This document shows, one piece after another, positions 7,711 through 16,547 of a stretch of DNA of 64,000 bases. Every line of letters starts with the position of its first letter. The stretch's first letter is position 1. Source of the stretch: Nocardia aurea (GTDB taxonomy: Bacteria; Actinomycetota; Actinomycetes; Mycobacteriales; Mycobacteriaceae); NCBI RefSeq assembly GCF_003123685.1, contig NZ_QCYJ01000130.1, positions 248,001 to 312,000 on the forward strand. Direction: 5' to 3'. The position numbers were made by a program, and so were the translations under genes. Under the pieces are notes generated by a model. It made no database searches and was not told the DNA's origin. It was given only the letters and a program-made list of their open reading frames with translations.

Positions 7711-9282
7711 TCAACGAGAGGCAAACTCTATCATCGTCTCACTGGCGACAGTTTTGCCGTTCTGCACCACCGTCAGGCTCGACGGCGAGATCACGTACCG
7801 GGTGCCGTCCTGCGGATTCGTCACGGTGAAACCGCCGTCGCCGGTCGGCACCGGATCGTCCAGTTCGATCCCCAGGTTGTCGCTGTCACGCGCGCCCTTG
7901 TAGTAGTACCTGCCCGCGCCGGTCCGGCAGACCACGATCCGCGATCCCGTGGTGCGGCCGATCGCGTAGGCCGGATTCGTCGCGTTGCACCGCGGGCCGC
8001 CGAGAAACCCCTGCCCGTCGGTGCCGCCGACCGAACCCGTCAGCGGCGGTGCGCTCTCCTTCGTCGTGGTCGGGGTGGGCGACGCGGTGGTCGTACGCAC
8101 CGCAGCGGCCGACGAGGTCACGGTGTGCGACGACGCGACGGCGGTGGGCGTGGAGACCGGGGTCGCCACGGGTGTCGGATCGGGGTCGGGCGACCACAGC
8201 CACCACATCACGATGACCGCGACCAGGACCACCACCGATGTGCCGAGCGCGCCGACCAGAATCGGCATGGCCCGGCTGCCGCCGTGGCGCGCGGGCGGGT
8301 ACGCCGGTGGAATGGGCAGCGGAGCCGACGGGTGCGTGCGCGCTGGACTCCGCCGCGTCGGATGCGGCCGCGAGACGTCGACCGGAGGCGTCGGCCGCGT
8401 ATACGTCGGCGCTTCCCGCGCGACATTCGCCGCGGCGACCCCGTGATCGACACGCTCGAAGGCCGTGCGGGCGGCGGCGGCCAGCTCACCCGCCGTGCGG
8501 TAGCGCGCGCGAGGGTCTTTGGCCATCCCGCGCGCCACGACCGCGTCGAAGGCGGCGAGTCCGGGCTCGCTCGCGCTCGGGCGCGGCGGCGGCAACATCT
8601 GATGCGAGTGGATGGCGACGGGGAAGCTGTTGGCGGGAAAGGGCACGGCGCCGGTCAGGCATTCGTACAGCACGCAGGCCAGCGAGTAGATATCGATCGC
8701 GGGATCGGGTGTTTTCTTCTCTTCGACGAAACGCTCCGGGGCCATGTACGCGAAAGAGCCGATCGCGCTGCCGGTGCCCGTCAACTGGGCGTCGGAACGG
8801 GAATACGCGATGCCGAAATCCACCAGATAGGCGAAGGTATTGCGCGTGATCAGGATATTGGCGGGTTTGATGTCGCGGTGCACGAGTCCGGCTTCGTGCG
8901 CGGCGTCCAGCGCGGAGGCGATCTGCTCGATGACCGAGACCGCTTCGGCGGGAGCCAGCCTGCCGCGCGAACGGATGTGGTCCTTGAGATCGTGACCGGA
9001 CACCAGTCGCATATCGATGTAGAGGACGCCGTCGATCTCACCCCAGTCGTGCACCGGAATGACGTGCGGCTCTTGCAATCTGGCGGCCGAACGCGACTCC
9101 CTGCGGAACCGTTCGACGAATTCCGGATCCCTGGCGAGTCCGACATCGAGCAGTTTGAGTGCGACGGTGCGCTTCTTGGTGCTGTCGAAGGCCTCGTAGA
9201 CCTCGCCCATCCCGCCGACACCGAGTAGACGGCGCAGTTCGTAGCGCCCGAATCGAGAACCCACCCTGGACCCCGTGGCCAT
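7711..9282 (-). CDS. transmembrane serine/threonine protein kinase (PknH/PknD type)
   Basis: The 523-residue protein has a Hanks-type kinase domain at about residues 12-275: glycine loop GVGGMGEVYEA, catalytic Lys at K43 in VALKLL, HRDIKPAN with D136, DFG with D154, and APE as MAPER. A proline-rich linker leads to one membrane helix (near VVVLVAVIVMWWLW), followed by a threonine-rich stretch and a small outer domain with two cysteines (GPRCNATNP and IVVCRTG). This is the usual layout of actinobacterial sensor kinases with a cytosolic kinase and an external sensor. It is divergent from an acyl-ACP thioesterase gene. The signal sensed is unknown. Confidence 0.93.
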   Translation of the reverse strand: MATGSRVGSRFGRYELRRLLGVGGMGEVYEAFDSTKKRTVALKLLDVGLARDPEFVERFRRESRSAARLQEPHVIPVHDWGEIDGVLYIDMRLVSGHDLKDHIRSRGRLAPAEAVSVIEQIASALDAAHEAGLVHRDIKPANILITRNTFAYLVDFGIAYSRSDAQLTGTGSAIGSFAYMAPERFVEEKKTPDPAIDIYSLACVLYECLTGAVPFPANSFPVAIHSHQMLPPPRPSASEPGLAAFDAVVARGMAKDPRARYRTAGELAAAARTAFERVDHGVAAANVAREAPTYTRPTPPVDVSRPHPTRRSPARTHPSAPLPIPPAYPPARHGGSRAMPILVGALGTSVVVLVAVIVMWWLWSPDPDPTPVATPVSTPTAVASSHTVTSSAAAVRTTTASPTPTTTKESAPPLTGSVGGTDGQGFLGGPRCNATNPAYAIGRTTGSRIVVCRTGAGRYYYKGARDSDNLGIELDDPVPTGDGGFTVTNPQDGTRYVISPSSLTVVQNGKTVASETMIEFASR

Positions 9283-9517
9283 TCACTCAGGCTACCGTTC
9301 CGACCACGGCCGTGTCGGTCCCGTGGAAACACCGCGCGCGGGCCCGTCCCGAGCTCCGTCCTCGAAGGGCGCGACACACGCTTCCGGCGAACACCCCGCG
9401 ACGGAATACCTGTCGGTAGAGACGGCTCGACGCGAGGGTGTGACGTGTGCCCCGTAAAGTCGTCTCACAACAGCACCGCAAGAAAACGCGGCACACCGTG
9501 CAGCGCGAGGAGCACAA

Positions 9518-10288
9518 GTGTCACTCGATCAGCCACTCGCCCCGCTTCCCCAGGAGGGCATGGGCTTTGCTTCGGCGTGGCCCATCCGGGCTGGTGATGT
9601 GGATCCGTACGACCGACTCCGGTTCGACAGCGTCGCCCGCTATCTGCAGGATATCGCCTGGGACCAGCTGCATCGGACCTCGCTGCACCGCACCGATCCG
9701 GTGTGGATCGTACGTCGCACGGTCATCGACGTCATCCGGCCCATCCAGTGGCCCGACGAGGTACGGCTGCTGCGGTGGTGCTCGAGTATGTCGACGCGGT
9801 GGACCAATATGCGAGTGCGGATCACCAGCGAGAACGGCGGATTGATCGAGACCGAGGGGTTCTGGATCAATATCAGCGAGTCGAGCAACATGCCCGCCAG
9901 GATCAGCGACGAGGGCCTGGCCTACCTGGCGCAGACCACCCAGGAGCACCGGCTGCGGTGGCGGCCCTACCTCACCGACGCCACCCCGCCGGAATCCGAT
10001 ATCGATATGCCGTTCCCGGTGCGCGCCACCGATATCGACCAGTACAACCACGTCAACAACGCCTGCTACTGGCAGGCGGTGGAACAGTTCCTGGTGGAAT
10101 ACCCGAAATTGGTCGCCGCTCCGCACCGCGCGGTGATCGAGTACGTCGCGCCGGTGCTGGCGCGTCAGCACGTCTCGGTGCGCGCCCGCTACGAACCCGG
10201 TGACCGGTCGGGACGACCGGTTCTTCGCCTGTGGTTCGTCGTCGGCGGGACGACGACGACGGTCGTGCGCATCATGCCACTGCCGTAG
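9518..10288 (+). CDS. acyl-ACP thioesterase
   Basis: The 256-residue protein has two tandem hotdog domains, as in FatA-type acyl-ACP thioesterases, which release fatty acids from acyl carrier protein. The first domain contains DPYDRLRFDSVARYLQDIAWD, and the second repeats the motif as RATDIDQYNHVNNACYWQAVE with the Asn and His of the active-site region. The start is a GTG with GAGGAG about 7 bases upstream. Chain length cannot be predicted from the sequence. It stands alone and ends before a convergent hairpin shared with fprB. Confidence 0.87.
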   Translation: MSLDQPLAPLPQEGMGFASAWPIRAGDVDPYDRLRFDSVARYLQDIAWDQLHRTSLHRTDPVWIVRRTVIDVIRPIQWPDEVRLLRWCSSMSTRWTNMRVRITSENGGLIETEGFWINISESSNMPARISDEGLAYLAQTTQEHRLRWRPYLTDATPPESDIDMPFPVRATDIDQYNHVNNACYWQAVEQFLVEYPKLVAAPHRAVIEYVAPVLARQHVSVRARYEPGDRSGRPVLRLWFVVGGTTTTVVRIMPLP

Positions 10289-10308
10289 GCGGCGGCCACC
10301 ACGCGCGA

Positions 10309-10340
10309 ACGCCGGCCGGATCACGGGATCCGACCGGCGT
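10309..10340. terminator. bidirectional terminator hairpin
   Basis: A 14-base stem (10309-10322 with 10327-10340) with one mismatch and a four-base loop lies between the convergent thioesterase and fprB genes. There is no U tract, as is common in actinobacteria. Confidence 0.6.
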
Positions 10341-10350
10341 CCGGATCGGT

Positions 10351-12021
10351 TCAGCCGCGGGCGGCCTTGAGCAGATCCTCGCGGGTGGTGAGCTTGACGC
10401 GGGGGCGTCCCGCCGCCTTGCCCGCCGTCTTCTCGGCCGCGTCGATGGCCTTCCAGCCGTCACGGTCGACGAGATCCTGCTGCCGCTCGCCGATCAGCGC
10501 CTTGAGCGCCGCGCGGTCCTTCTGCGGGGCGACGAGTTTGCCCGAGGTGAAGTCCCCGATCAACTGCTCGACCGTCTCCTCGGAGTCGATCCGGTTCGAG
10601 CCGATGACACCGCGGGGGCCACGCTTGATCCACCCGCTGACGTACACCCCGTTCACCGGCGCACCGTCGGCGGCGATGACCCGGCCGTGCTCGTTGGGCA
10701 CGACGCCGCGGCGCTCGTCGAAGGGCAGGTCAGCCACGGCTTCGCCCTTGTAGCCGATGGAACGCAGCACCAAGCCCGTTTCCAGGGTTTCGGTGCGGTC
10801 GGTCGCCCGCGCCACCAACTGGCCCTCGTCCTTGAACAGTTCGTTGTGCACGAATTCCAGCGATTCGACCTTGTCGGTGCCGTGCACGGCGGTCGGCGAG
10901 GCCAGGTACCGGAACACGATCCGCTTGTTCGCCGGATCGCGCCGTCCGCCCGCGTACTCCTCGGCGAGGGTGTACTTGAGCTTGAGCGAGGGCTCGACCA
11001 TCGGGTCGTCCAGCAGTTCCTGGCTGGCGTGATCCAATGCCAGATCGGCCTCGTCGACGATCACGTCGACGCCCTTCAGGTGCACCAGCGCCAGGAACTC
11101 CGGCGAGGTGTAGGCCGCCTGCAAAGGACCACGACGACCGAGTACGACGACCTCGCGGATATTGCTGCCGCGCAGCGCGTCCAGGGCGTGATCGGCGATA
11201 TCGGTCTTGGCCAGGTCGTCCGGGTCGACGGTCAGTACCCGCGCCACGTCGAGGGCGACGTTGCCGTTTCCGACGATCACCGCTCGCTCACTCGACAGGT
11301 CGAAGGTCCGATCGGCGTAATCGGGGTGGCCGTTGTACCAGGCGACGAATTCGGTCGCCGAATGGCTGCCGGGCAGATCCTCCCCCGGCACGCCCATCTT
11401 GCGGTCCGAGGAAGCGCCGACCGCGTAGATCACCGCGTGGTGGTGCTCGAGCAGTTCCTCGTGCGAGATGTGGGTGCCGACCTCGACGTTGAGGTAGTAC
11501 TGCAACGTCTCGCGGCGGAACGCCGACTCGAACAGTTTCGACACCGTCTTGGTGCCCGGATGGTCGGGCGCCACGCCCGCTCGCACCAGGCCCCACGGCG
11601 TCGGTAGCCGGTCGATCATCTCGACCTCGACATCGCAACGGCGAAGCAACTCGTCGGCGGCGTAGCAGGCCGCTGGGCCCGCGCCGACGATCGCCACGCG
11701 TAGCGTGCCCAGATCCTTGGGCGGGCGCGCCGGCGTCTTGATCGGGTCGAAGTTGGACTCGAGCGGATGCCGCTCGAAATAGGAGGCGTTGATATCGCGG
11801 AACCGAGCCAGCGACGCCGACAGGTCATCCTCGGAGAAGATGGCTTCCACCGGGCACGCGTCCACACAGGCACCGCAATCGATGCAGGTGTCGGGGTCGA
11901 TGTAGAGCATCTCGGTCGTCGCGAAATCAGGCTGGTCCGGTGTCGGGCGAATGCAATCGACCGGGCACTCGGAGACGCAGCTGGCGTCGTTGCAACAACG
12001 CTGCGTGATTACGTAGGCCAT
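10351..12021 (-). CDS. fprB: ferredoxin--NADP reductase with N-terminal ferredoxin domain (FprB)
   Basis: FprB moves electrons between NADPH and ferredoxin-dependent enzymes. Residues 1-75 form a bacterial-type ferredoxin with two cluster-binding regions, CCNDASCVSECPVDC and CIDCGACVDACPVEA. The remainder is an adrenodoxin-reductase-like flavoprotein with an FAD motif (VAIVGAGPAACYAADEL), an NADPH motif (VIVGNGNVALDVAR) and the C-terminal GWIKRGPRGVIGSNR segment. The start at MAYVITQ is preceded by GAGGAT. Its length (556 residues) is close to mycobacterial FprB. It is divergent from a SixA-like gene, with no obvious functional link. Confidence 0.92.
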   Translation of the reverse strand: MAYVITQRCCNDASCVSECPVDCIRPTPDQPDFATTEMLYIDPDTCIDCGACVDACPVEAIFSEDDLSASLARFRDINASYFERHPLESNFDPIKTPARPPKDLGTLRVAIVGAGPAACYAADELLRRCDVEVEMIDRLPTPWGLVRAGVAPDHPGTKTVSKLFESAFRRETLQYYLNVEVGTHISHEELLEHHHAVIYAVGASSDRKMGVPGEDLPGSHSATEFVAWYNGHPDYADRTFDLSSERAVIVGNGNVALDVARVLTVDPDDLAKTDIADHALDALRGSNIREVVVLGRRGPLQAAYTSPEFLALVHLKGVDVIVDEADLALDHASQELLDDPMVEPSLKLKYTLAEEYAGGRRDPANKRIVFRYLASPTAVHGTDKVESLEFVHNELFKDEGQLVARATDRTETLETGLVLRSIGYKGEAVADLPFDERRGVVPNEHGRVIAADGAPVNGVYVSGWIKRGPRGVIGSNRIDSEETVEQLIGDFTSGKLVAPQKDRAALKALIGERQQDLVDRDGWKAIDAAEKTAGKAAGRPRVKLTTREDLLKAARG

Positions 12022-12238
12022 ATTTGCAGATCCTCGAAAATGTGCGTGGGCAGTGTGCCACCCTGGGGTTGAGGTGGACGGCGGTGTCACGGTGTAGCGG
12101 ATAAGCGTATGTGACGCCGCTTTCAGTGTGCCTCGAGAGTGGCGTACACCTCACGGCGGAGTGCCTACCTCGCTATCACAGCAGGCCCGACCCGCGTCGA
12201 TCCACTCCTCACCGGTGGTACGTCTTACTGTATTCGGC

Positions 12239-12730
12239 ATGGTTCGGACCTTGATCCTCATGAGGCACGGCAAGTCCGCCTACCCGGACGGCGTCGGTGA
12301 TCACGAACGTCCGCTGGCGCCGCGCGGACAACGAGAAGCCGGACTGGCGGGGCACTGGCTGCGCGAGACCCAGCCGCCGATCGACGCGGTGCGCTGCTCC
12401 ACCGCCACCCGTACCCGCGAAACCCTCGCCGCGACCGGCGTCACCGCCCCCGTCGTGTTCGAACCCGGCATCTACGAGGCCTCCCCTCGATCGCTCATCG
12501 AGTTGATCCAGCTCAGCGATGACGACGTGTCGACGCTGCTGGTGATCGGACACGCCCCCGGCATGCCGTGGACGGCGTGGGAGCTGGCGGGTAACCGCGA
12601 CTCCATCCCAGCGATCGAACTGAGTCGGAAATTTCCCACCTCGGCGCTGGCGGTCCTCGAATTCGACCGGCCGTGGGCGCAGCTCGACCCCGGCGCGGGC
12701 GATCTGGTGCGGTTCCACATTCCCCGCTGA
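12239..12730 (+). CDS. SixA-like histidine phosphatase family protein
   Basis: This small histidine phosphatase (163 residues) has the phosphoacceptor motif LMRHGKS near the start and the second His in VIGHAPGMP. SixA of E. coli dephosphorylates His-phosphorylated carrier proteins, but actinobacterial homologues are mostly uncharacterised. The ATG was chosen because the RHG motif lies six residues in, as in relatives; the longer frame has no homologous residues. Confidence 0.87.
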   Translation: MVRTLILMRHGKSAYPDGVGDHERPLAPRGQREAGLAGHWLRETQPPIDAVRCSTATRTRETLAATGVTAPVVFEPGIYEASPRSLIELIQLSDDDVSTLLVIGHAPGMPWTAWELAGNRDSIPAIELSRKFPTSALAVLEFDRPWAQLDPGAGDLVRFHIPR

Positions 12731-12761
12731 GCACGTCGCCACCCCTGACCTCGCGCGGTCG

Positions 12762-12965
12762 TCAGCGCGTGAGTTTGCCGCCGACCACCACGACCGCGCC
12801 GAGGACGACCAGCAGCACGAACGCGGCGAACCCGCCCACGAGCCACCACACCAGTCCGAGCGCGATGACGAACGGCGCCGCCGCGATCGCGGCGATCACC
12901 GGGCTTTCCTTGACCGTCGCCCAGGCCGAACGGGCCCTGATCCGGTCGATGTCCTTACCTGCCAT
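12762..12965 (-). CDS. small two-helix membrane protein
   Basis: The 67-residue product has a basic cytoplasmic start (MAGKDIDRIRARSAW) followed by two predicted membrane helices (SPVIAAIAAAPFVIALGLVW and GFAAFVLLVVLGAVVVV). No enzymatic motif is present. It faces the end of the SixA-like gene convergently. Function is unknown. Confidence 0.65.
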   Translation of the reverse strand: MAGKDIDRIRARSAWATVKESPVIAAIAAAPFVIALGLVWWLVGGFAAFVLLVVLGAVVVVGGKLTR

Positions 12966-13064
12966 GCCACCAGGGTAGGCCCGAAATCGCCGGATGGGCC
13001 GGGCGTACGCGGTTCGTGCCGTGGCCGAAGCTTCGATGTCGGTACCCGGTGGGATGCTGTGGCG

Positions 13065-13433
13065 ATGGACTGGAAAATCGAGCTCGTCGCCATCCCGGTC
13101 ACCGACGTCGACCGGGCGAAAGATTTCTACACCAGCATCGGTTTCAACGCCGATCACGATCACAGCCCCACCGAGGACATCCGTTTCGTCCAGCTGACAC
13201 CGCCGGGTTCGGGGTGCTCGATCTGCATCGGCCGCGGCATCACGCAGGCCGCGCCGGGCAGCGTGGAGGGCATGCAGGTCGTCGTGGCCAGTGCCGAACA
13301 GGCCTACCAGCAGCTGCTCGCCGCCGGGGTGGCGGCGACACCGGTCAAGGACGAGGGCTGGGGTCTGTTCACCTATTTCAGCGATCCCGACGGCAACAAG
13401 TGGTCGGTCCAGGAATTGCCGAAATACAGCTGA
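13065..13433 (+). CDS. VOC (glyoxalase-like) family protein
   Basis: This is a single-domain vicinal-oxygen-chelate protein of about 122 residues. It begins MDWKIELVAIPVTDVDRAKDFY and ends with FSDPDGNKWSVQELP, the usual metal-ligand-bearing strand. Proteins of this type include glyoxalases, dioxygenases and antibiotic-binding proteins; none of these roles can be assigned here. A GTG two codons upstream is an alternative start. It lies upstream of a MerR regulator gene that has its own promoter. Confidence 0.82.
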   Translation: MDWKIELVAIPVTDVDRAKDFYTSIGFNADHDHSPTEDIRFVQLTPPGSGCSICIGRGITQAAPGSVEGMQVVVASAEQAYQQLLAAGVAATPVKDEGWGLFTYFSDPDGNKWSVQELPKYS

Positions 13434-13503
13434 GCCCGCGTGCCCGGCCGCGCGGTCGGCGCGCGGCCCGGTATGCGGCGGGAACATCTGCCGTCTGTCG
13501 CCC

Positions 13504-13534
13504 TTGCTTGGAGTGCACTCCAAGTGGCTACCGT
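13504..13534 (+). promoter_or_regulatory. MerR-type promoter with NmlR-like palindrome
   Basis: A perfect 18-base palindrome, CTTGGAGTGCACTCCAAG, occupies 13507-13524. It closely resembles the operator of NmlR/AdhR-type MerR regulators. A -35 like box TTGCTT (13504-13509) and a -10 like box TACCGT (13529-13534) are 19 bases apart, the long spacer typical of MerR-controlled promoters. It would drive the MerR gene and the aldo/keto reductase that overlaps it. Confidence 0.75.
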
Positions 13535-13563
13535 TGGTCGTGTTCGACGGGAAGGGCGAGGCA

Positions 13564-14010
13564 GTGGGCGAAACCGCAGCGGTGGACCGAACCGAGGTCG
13601 AGGATCGGGCGCGACCGCGCTATTCGATCGGTGAGGTCTCCGAGCGATCGGGACTGAGCCGCGACACCCTGCGGTGGTACGAGCGGATCGGGCTGATGGA
13701 TTACATCGGCCGCGACCACACCGGCCGACGGCGCTTCAGCGACCGGGACCTGGAATGGCTGGCGCTGATCGGGCGCTTGCGCACCACCGGGATGTCGGTC
13801 GCCGACATGGTCCGCTACGCGGAACTGGTGCGCACCGGGGATTCCACCCTCCCGGAGCGACTGGAGATTTTCCGCCGCACCCGCGCCGAGGTCCTCGCCA
13901 AGATCGAAGAACTTCGTCGGACCGTGGACGTGCTGGATTACAAGATCGAGATCTACGAAGGCGGTTCCGGCACGCCCGCCCCGCACATCAGCGAAGGGAT
14001 CAAGGTATGA
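13564..14010 (+). CDS. MerR family regulator, NmlR/AdhR-like but cysteine-free
   Basis: The 148-residue protein has a MerR winged helix (YSIGEVSERSGLSRDTLRWYERIGL) and a C-terminal dimerisation coiled coil (ERLEIFRRTRAEVLAKIEELRRTVDVLDYKIEIYE). The WLALIGRLRTTGMS region aligns with the WLxFxxCLRNTGM region of AdhR and NmlR, where the sensing Cys sits; here that position is Arg, and the protein contains no cysteine at all. The GTG start follows a GGGAAGGGCGAGG segment. Its last bases overlap the aldo/keto reductase start (ATGA), so the two form an autoregulated operon. Confidence 0.88.
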   Translation: MGETAAVDRTEVEDRARPRYSIGEVSERSGLSRDTLRWYERIGLMDYIGRDHTGRRRFSDRDLEWLALIGRLRTTGMSVADMVRYAELVRTGDSTLPERLEIFRRTRAEVLAKIEELRRTVDVLDYKIEIYEGGSGTPAPHISEGIKV

Positions 14011-15026
14011 CAGCGACGGGAAGTCTCCCCACGGCACCATTGGGCGCGAGCGGTATCGACGTCGGTATCCAGGGCCTGGGCTGTATGGGGATGAGTGAGT
14101 TCTACGGCCCCTCCGACCTCACCGAATCACGGGCCACGCTGGAATCGGCACTGGAATCGGGCGTCACCCTGTTCGACACCGCCGACGTCTACGGCTCCGG
14201 TCACAACGAGGAATTCCTCGGTGATTTCGTGCGAGCCAACCGGGACCGCGTGGTCCTGGCCACCAAATTCGCCATCGTCCGCAAAGCCGACGATCCGACC
14301 TTCCGCGGCATCGAGAACTCACCGGACTACATTCGGGCCGCCGTCGACGCCAGCCTGCGCCGCTTGGGCATCGACACCATCGATCTCTACTACATGCACC
14401 GGCGCGATCCACGAGTCCCGATCGAGGAATCGGTCGGCGCCATGGCCGAACTCGTCGCGCGGGGCAAGGTCCGTGCCCTCGGCCTGTCCGAGGTGACCGG
14501 TCCGGAACTGCGGGCGGCGCACGCCGTGCATCCCATCGCCGCGCTCCAGTCGGAATGGTCGCTGTTCTCCCGCGACGTCGAGCGCACCGCGGTACCCGCG
14601 GCCGCCGAACTCGGCGTCACCTTCGTGCCCTACTCACCGCTCGGCCGCGGTTTCCTCACCGGATCGTTCGCCGCCGCGGACGAATTGGCCGACAAGAACG
14701 ATTTCCGTCGGGCCATGCCACGGTTCTCGGGCGCGAACGCCACCGCCAACGCCGAACTGCTCGCCCCGCTGCGCGCCATCGCCGACGCCCGCGGCGTCAC
14801 ACTGGCGCAGGTGGCGCTGGCCTGGGTGCATTCCCGCGCGGACGCGCACGGCGTGCCCGTCGTCCCGATTCCCGGCACCCGCAGCCGAATCAGGTTGGCC
14901 GAGAACACCGCCGCGGCCACCCTCGCGTTGACCGCCGACGAACTGGCCTCCCTCGAACCGATCGCCGACCGGGTCGCCGGCCCCAGGTACGCGGATATGA
15001 CGTTCACCTCGGCCGGTCGCGAATAG
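14007..15026 (+). CDS. aldo/keto reductase
   Basis: This NADPH-dependent aldehyde or ketone reductase is a 339-residue TIM barrel. The catalytic tetrad can be read as Asp and Tyr in LFDTADVYGSG, Lys in LATKFA and His in DLYYMHRRD. The C-terminal cofactor motif VPIPGTRSRIRLAENTAA is standard. It is translationally coupled to the MerR gene by an ATGA overlap, as in aldehyde-responsive adhR/nmlR loci. A role in removing reactive aldehydes is inferred from that arrangement. Confidence 0.9.
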   Translation: MTATGSLPTAPLGASGIDVGIQGLGCMGMSEFYGPSDLTESRATLESALESGVTLFDTADVYGSGHNEEFLGDFVRANRDRVVLATKFAIVRKADDPTFRGIENSPDYIRAAVDASLRRLGIDTIDLYYMHRRDPRVPIEESVGAMAELVARGKVRALGLSEVTGPELRAAHAVHPIAALQSEWSLFSRDVERTAVPAAAELGVTFVPYSPLGRGFLTGSFAAADELADKNDFRRAMPRFSGANATANAELLAPLRAIADARGVTLAQVALAWVHSRADAHGVPVVPIPGTRSRIRLAENTAAATLALTADELASLEPIADRVAGPRYADMTFTSAGRE

Positions 15027-15207
15027 CGTTTCCCTGGAACGCTTCTCGCCGACGATTCACCGTCGTCGCGCCTCACACGCGCAGCAGTGGTCGTGCCCGA
15101 AACCTGGGGGCGCGACCAGGCTCACGTGTCGATCGACACCACCCAGACCTGCGGGACCAGCCGACGGAGGACGGTCGAATCGAAAGCACCCGCTCCCGGT
15201 TCGGCCG

Positions 15208-15582
15208 TCAGCCGACGACGACCGCCACCGCGAGCTGCCGTGTCGCGTCATCGACTTCGGGAATTCGGCATCCGAGCGCGACGATGTGATCGACCAGTGC
15301 CTGTTCGGGCGAGATCCCGTACTTGCGCAGGTTGTAGGGCACCGCGCCGGGCCAGACGAACGTGCCGTCGGTGTGGAAGTTCATCGGGACATCGCGGTCG
15401 GCGGGTGCGAACTCGTCGACGGCGTAGCTGCGGGCGCTGAGGACGACCGGGGCGTGTTCGAGGTAGGCGAGCACGTCGGTGGCGATGTCGGGGTGTAGCG
15501 GGGATCGGTCGAGGATCGGGTGACCGGCGGAGTCCCTGCCGTCGATGGCGGGCGACAGGCGTGGCGGTTGCGCGGTGGACAC
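15208..15582 (-). CDS. hypothetical protein
   Basis: The family was not recognised. The 124-residue protein is soluble, with a conserved-looking centre (FAPADRDVPMNFHTDGTFVWPGAVPYNLRKYG) and no signal peptide or membrane helix. The start is a GTG. Coding character is supported by consistent high-GC third positions. It is convergent with the upstream aldo/keto reductase and divergent from the carboxymuconolactone-decarboxylase gene. Confidence 0.55.
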   Translation of the reverse strand: MSTAQPPRLSPAIDGRDSAGHPILDRSPLHPDIATDVLAYLEHAPVVLSARSYAVDEFAPADRDVPMNFHTDGTFVWPGAVPYNLRKYGISPEQALVDHIVALGCRIPEVDDATRQLAVAVVVG

Positions 15583-15727
15583 ACCGAAAATTTACCCGTC
15601 GCGGATCGGCCCCGCGAGTATTCGAGAGGTGGCCGGCGCGACAGCGAGCGACAACCGGTCACCGCTGTGACGGACCACGGTCCGCTTGGTCGATCACGAC
15701 GGGTGTGCGGCAACTACCATCGCGAGA

Positions 15728-16525
15728 GTGAATGGTGAACGGGTCTGGATCGACAAGCAGACGCCCTCGGCCCAGAAAGCACTGATCGCCGTCGCGATCG
15801 AGGTGCACGCGGCGGGTGCGGCGGCGGGGCTGGACCGGCGCGTGATCGAACTGGTCAATGTGCGGGTCTCCCAGCTCAACGGCTGCGTCTACTGCCTGGG
15901 AGTGCATCACCGGGCCGCGCTCGCCGCCGGGGCCACCGAACAGGAACTGGCTGTACTGCCCGCCTGGCGGCGCGGTGGTCCGTTCAGTTCGTTCGACCGT
16001 GCCGTGCTGGCACTCGCGGAACTCACCGCGAACCTGCCCGACGAAGCGACGGTGGACCGTGAATACGCCCGCGCTCGCGAACACCTGACCGACGATCAGG
16101 TGTCCGTCGTCGTCTGGGCGGCCACGGTCATCGGCGCTTTCAACCGTGTATCGATCATGAGCGGGCACCCGCTGCCCGCTCGGAAGGAGAACAAGACGAT
16201 GACCGAGCCCACCGCCGAGAACAAGGTCGCCGAGAACAAGGTCGCCGACAATCCGGAGAAGAACCGCTACGAGGTGTTCCACGACGGCGCGTTGGCCGGG
16301 TTCGCCGAATACGTCGAGCGCGACGACGTCACCGATTTCATCCATACCGAGATCGATGACGCCTTCGGCGGTAAGGGCCTCGGCAAGGTTCTCGCCCAGC
16401 GGGCGCTGGAGGACGTCGTCGCCCGCGGCCGGGTCATCGAGGCGCACTGCCCATTCATTCGCGCGTACCTGGACAAGCACCCGGAATTCGACGCGCACGT
16501 GCTCGGCAAGGGCATCAAGCGGTGA
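15728..16525 (+). CDS. carboxymuconolactone decarboxylase-like domain fused to GNAT-like domain
   Basis: One open frame encodes two normally separate proteins. Residues 1 to about 145 form an AhpD-type domain with the redox motif C53-VY-C56-x3-H60 (NGCVYCLGVHH), expected to act in peroxide reduction. Residues from about 170 to 265 form a YidJ-type small acetyltransferase (FIHTEIDDAFGGKGLGKVLAQRAL, CPFIRAYLDKHPEF). The linker holds a tandem repeat (AENKV twice). A strong ribosome binding site and an ATG sit exactly at the junction, so the second domain may also be made alone. The start is a GTG with a weak site. Whether the main product is the fusion is not known. Confidence 0.75.
   Translation: MNGERVWIDKQTPSAQKALIAVAIEVHAAGAAAGLDRRVIELVNVRVSQLNGCVYCLGVHHRAALAAGATEQELAVLPAWRRGGPFSSFDRAVLALAELTANLPDEATVDREYARAREHLTDDQVSVVVWAATVIGAFNRVSIMSGHPLPARKENKTMTEPTAENKVAENKVADNPEKNRYEVFHDGALAGFAEYVERDDVTDFIHTEIDDAFGGKGLGKVLAQRALEDVVARGRVIEAHCPFIRAYLDKHPEFDAHVLGKGIKR
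16182..16201 (+). promoter_or_regulatory. internal ribosome binding site and start for the acetyltransferase domain
   Basis: The sequence GGAAGGAG lies 9 bases before an in-frame ATG (16199) at the junction of the two domains. Initiation here would give a 108-residue stand-alone acetyltransferase. This site is better than the one in front of the full-length frame. Confidence 0.6.
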
Positions 16526-16547
16526 CGACCGTCGCCGAGGCGTGGGG

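Noticed and set aside
12762..13523. 253-codon minus-strand frame containing the small membrane protein
   Set aside because: Most of it is antisense to the VOC gene; only the last 67 codons from MAGKDIDRI look coding.
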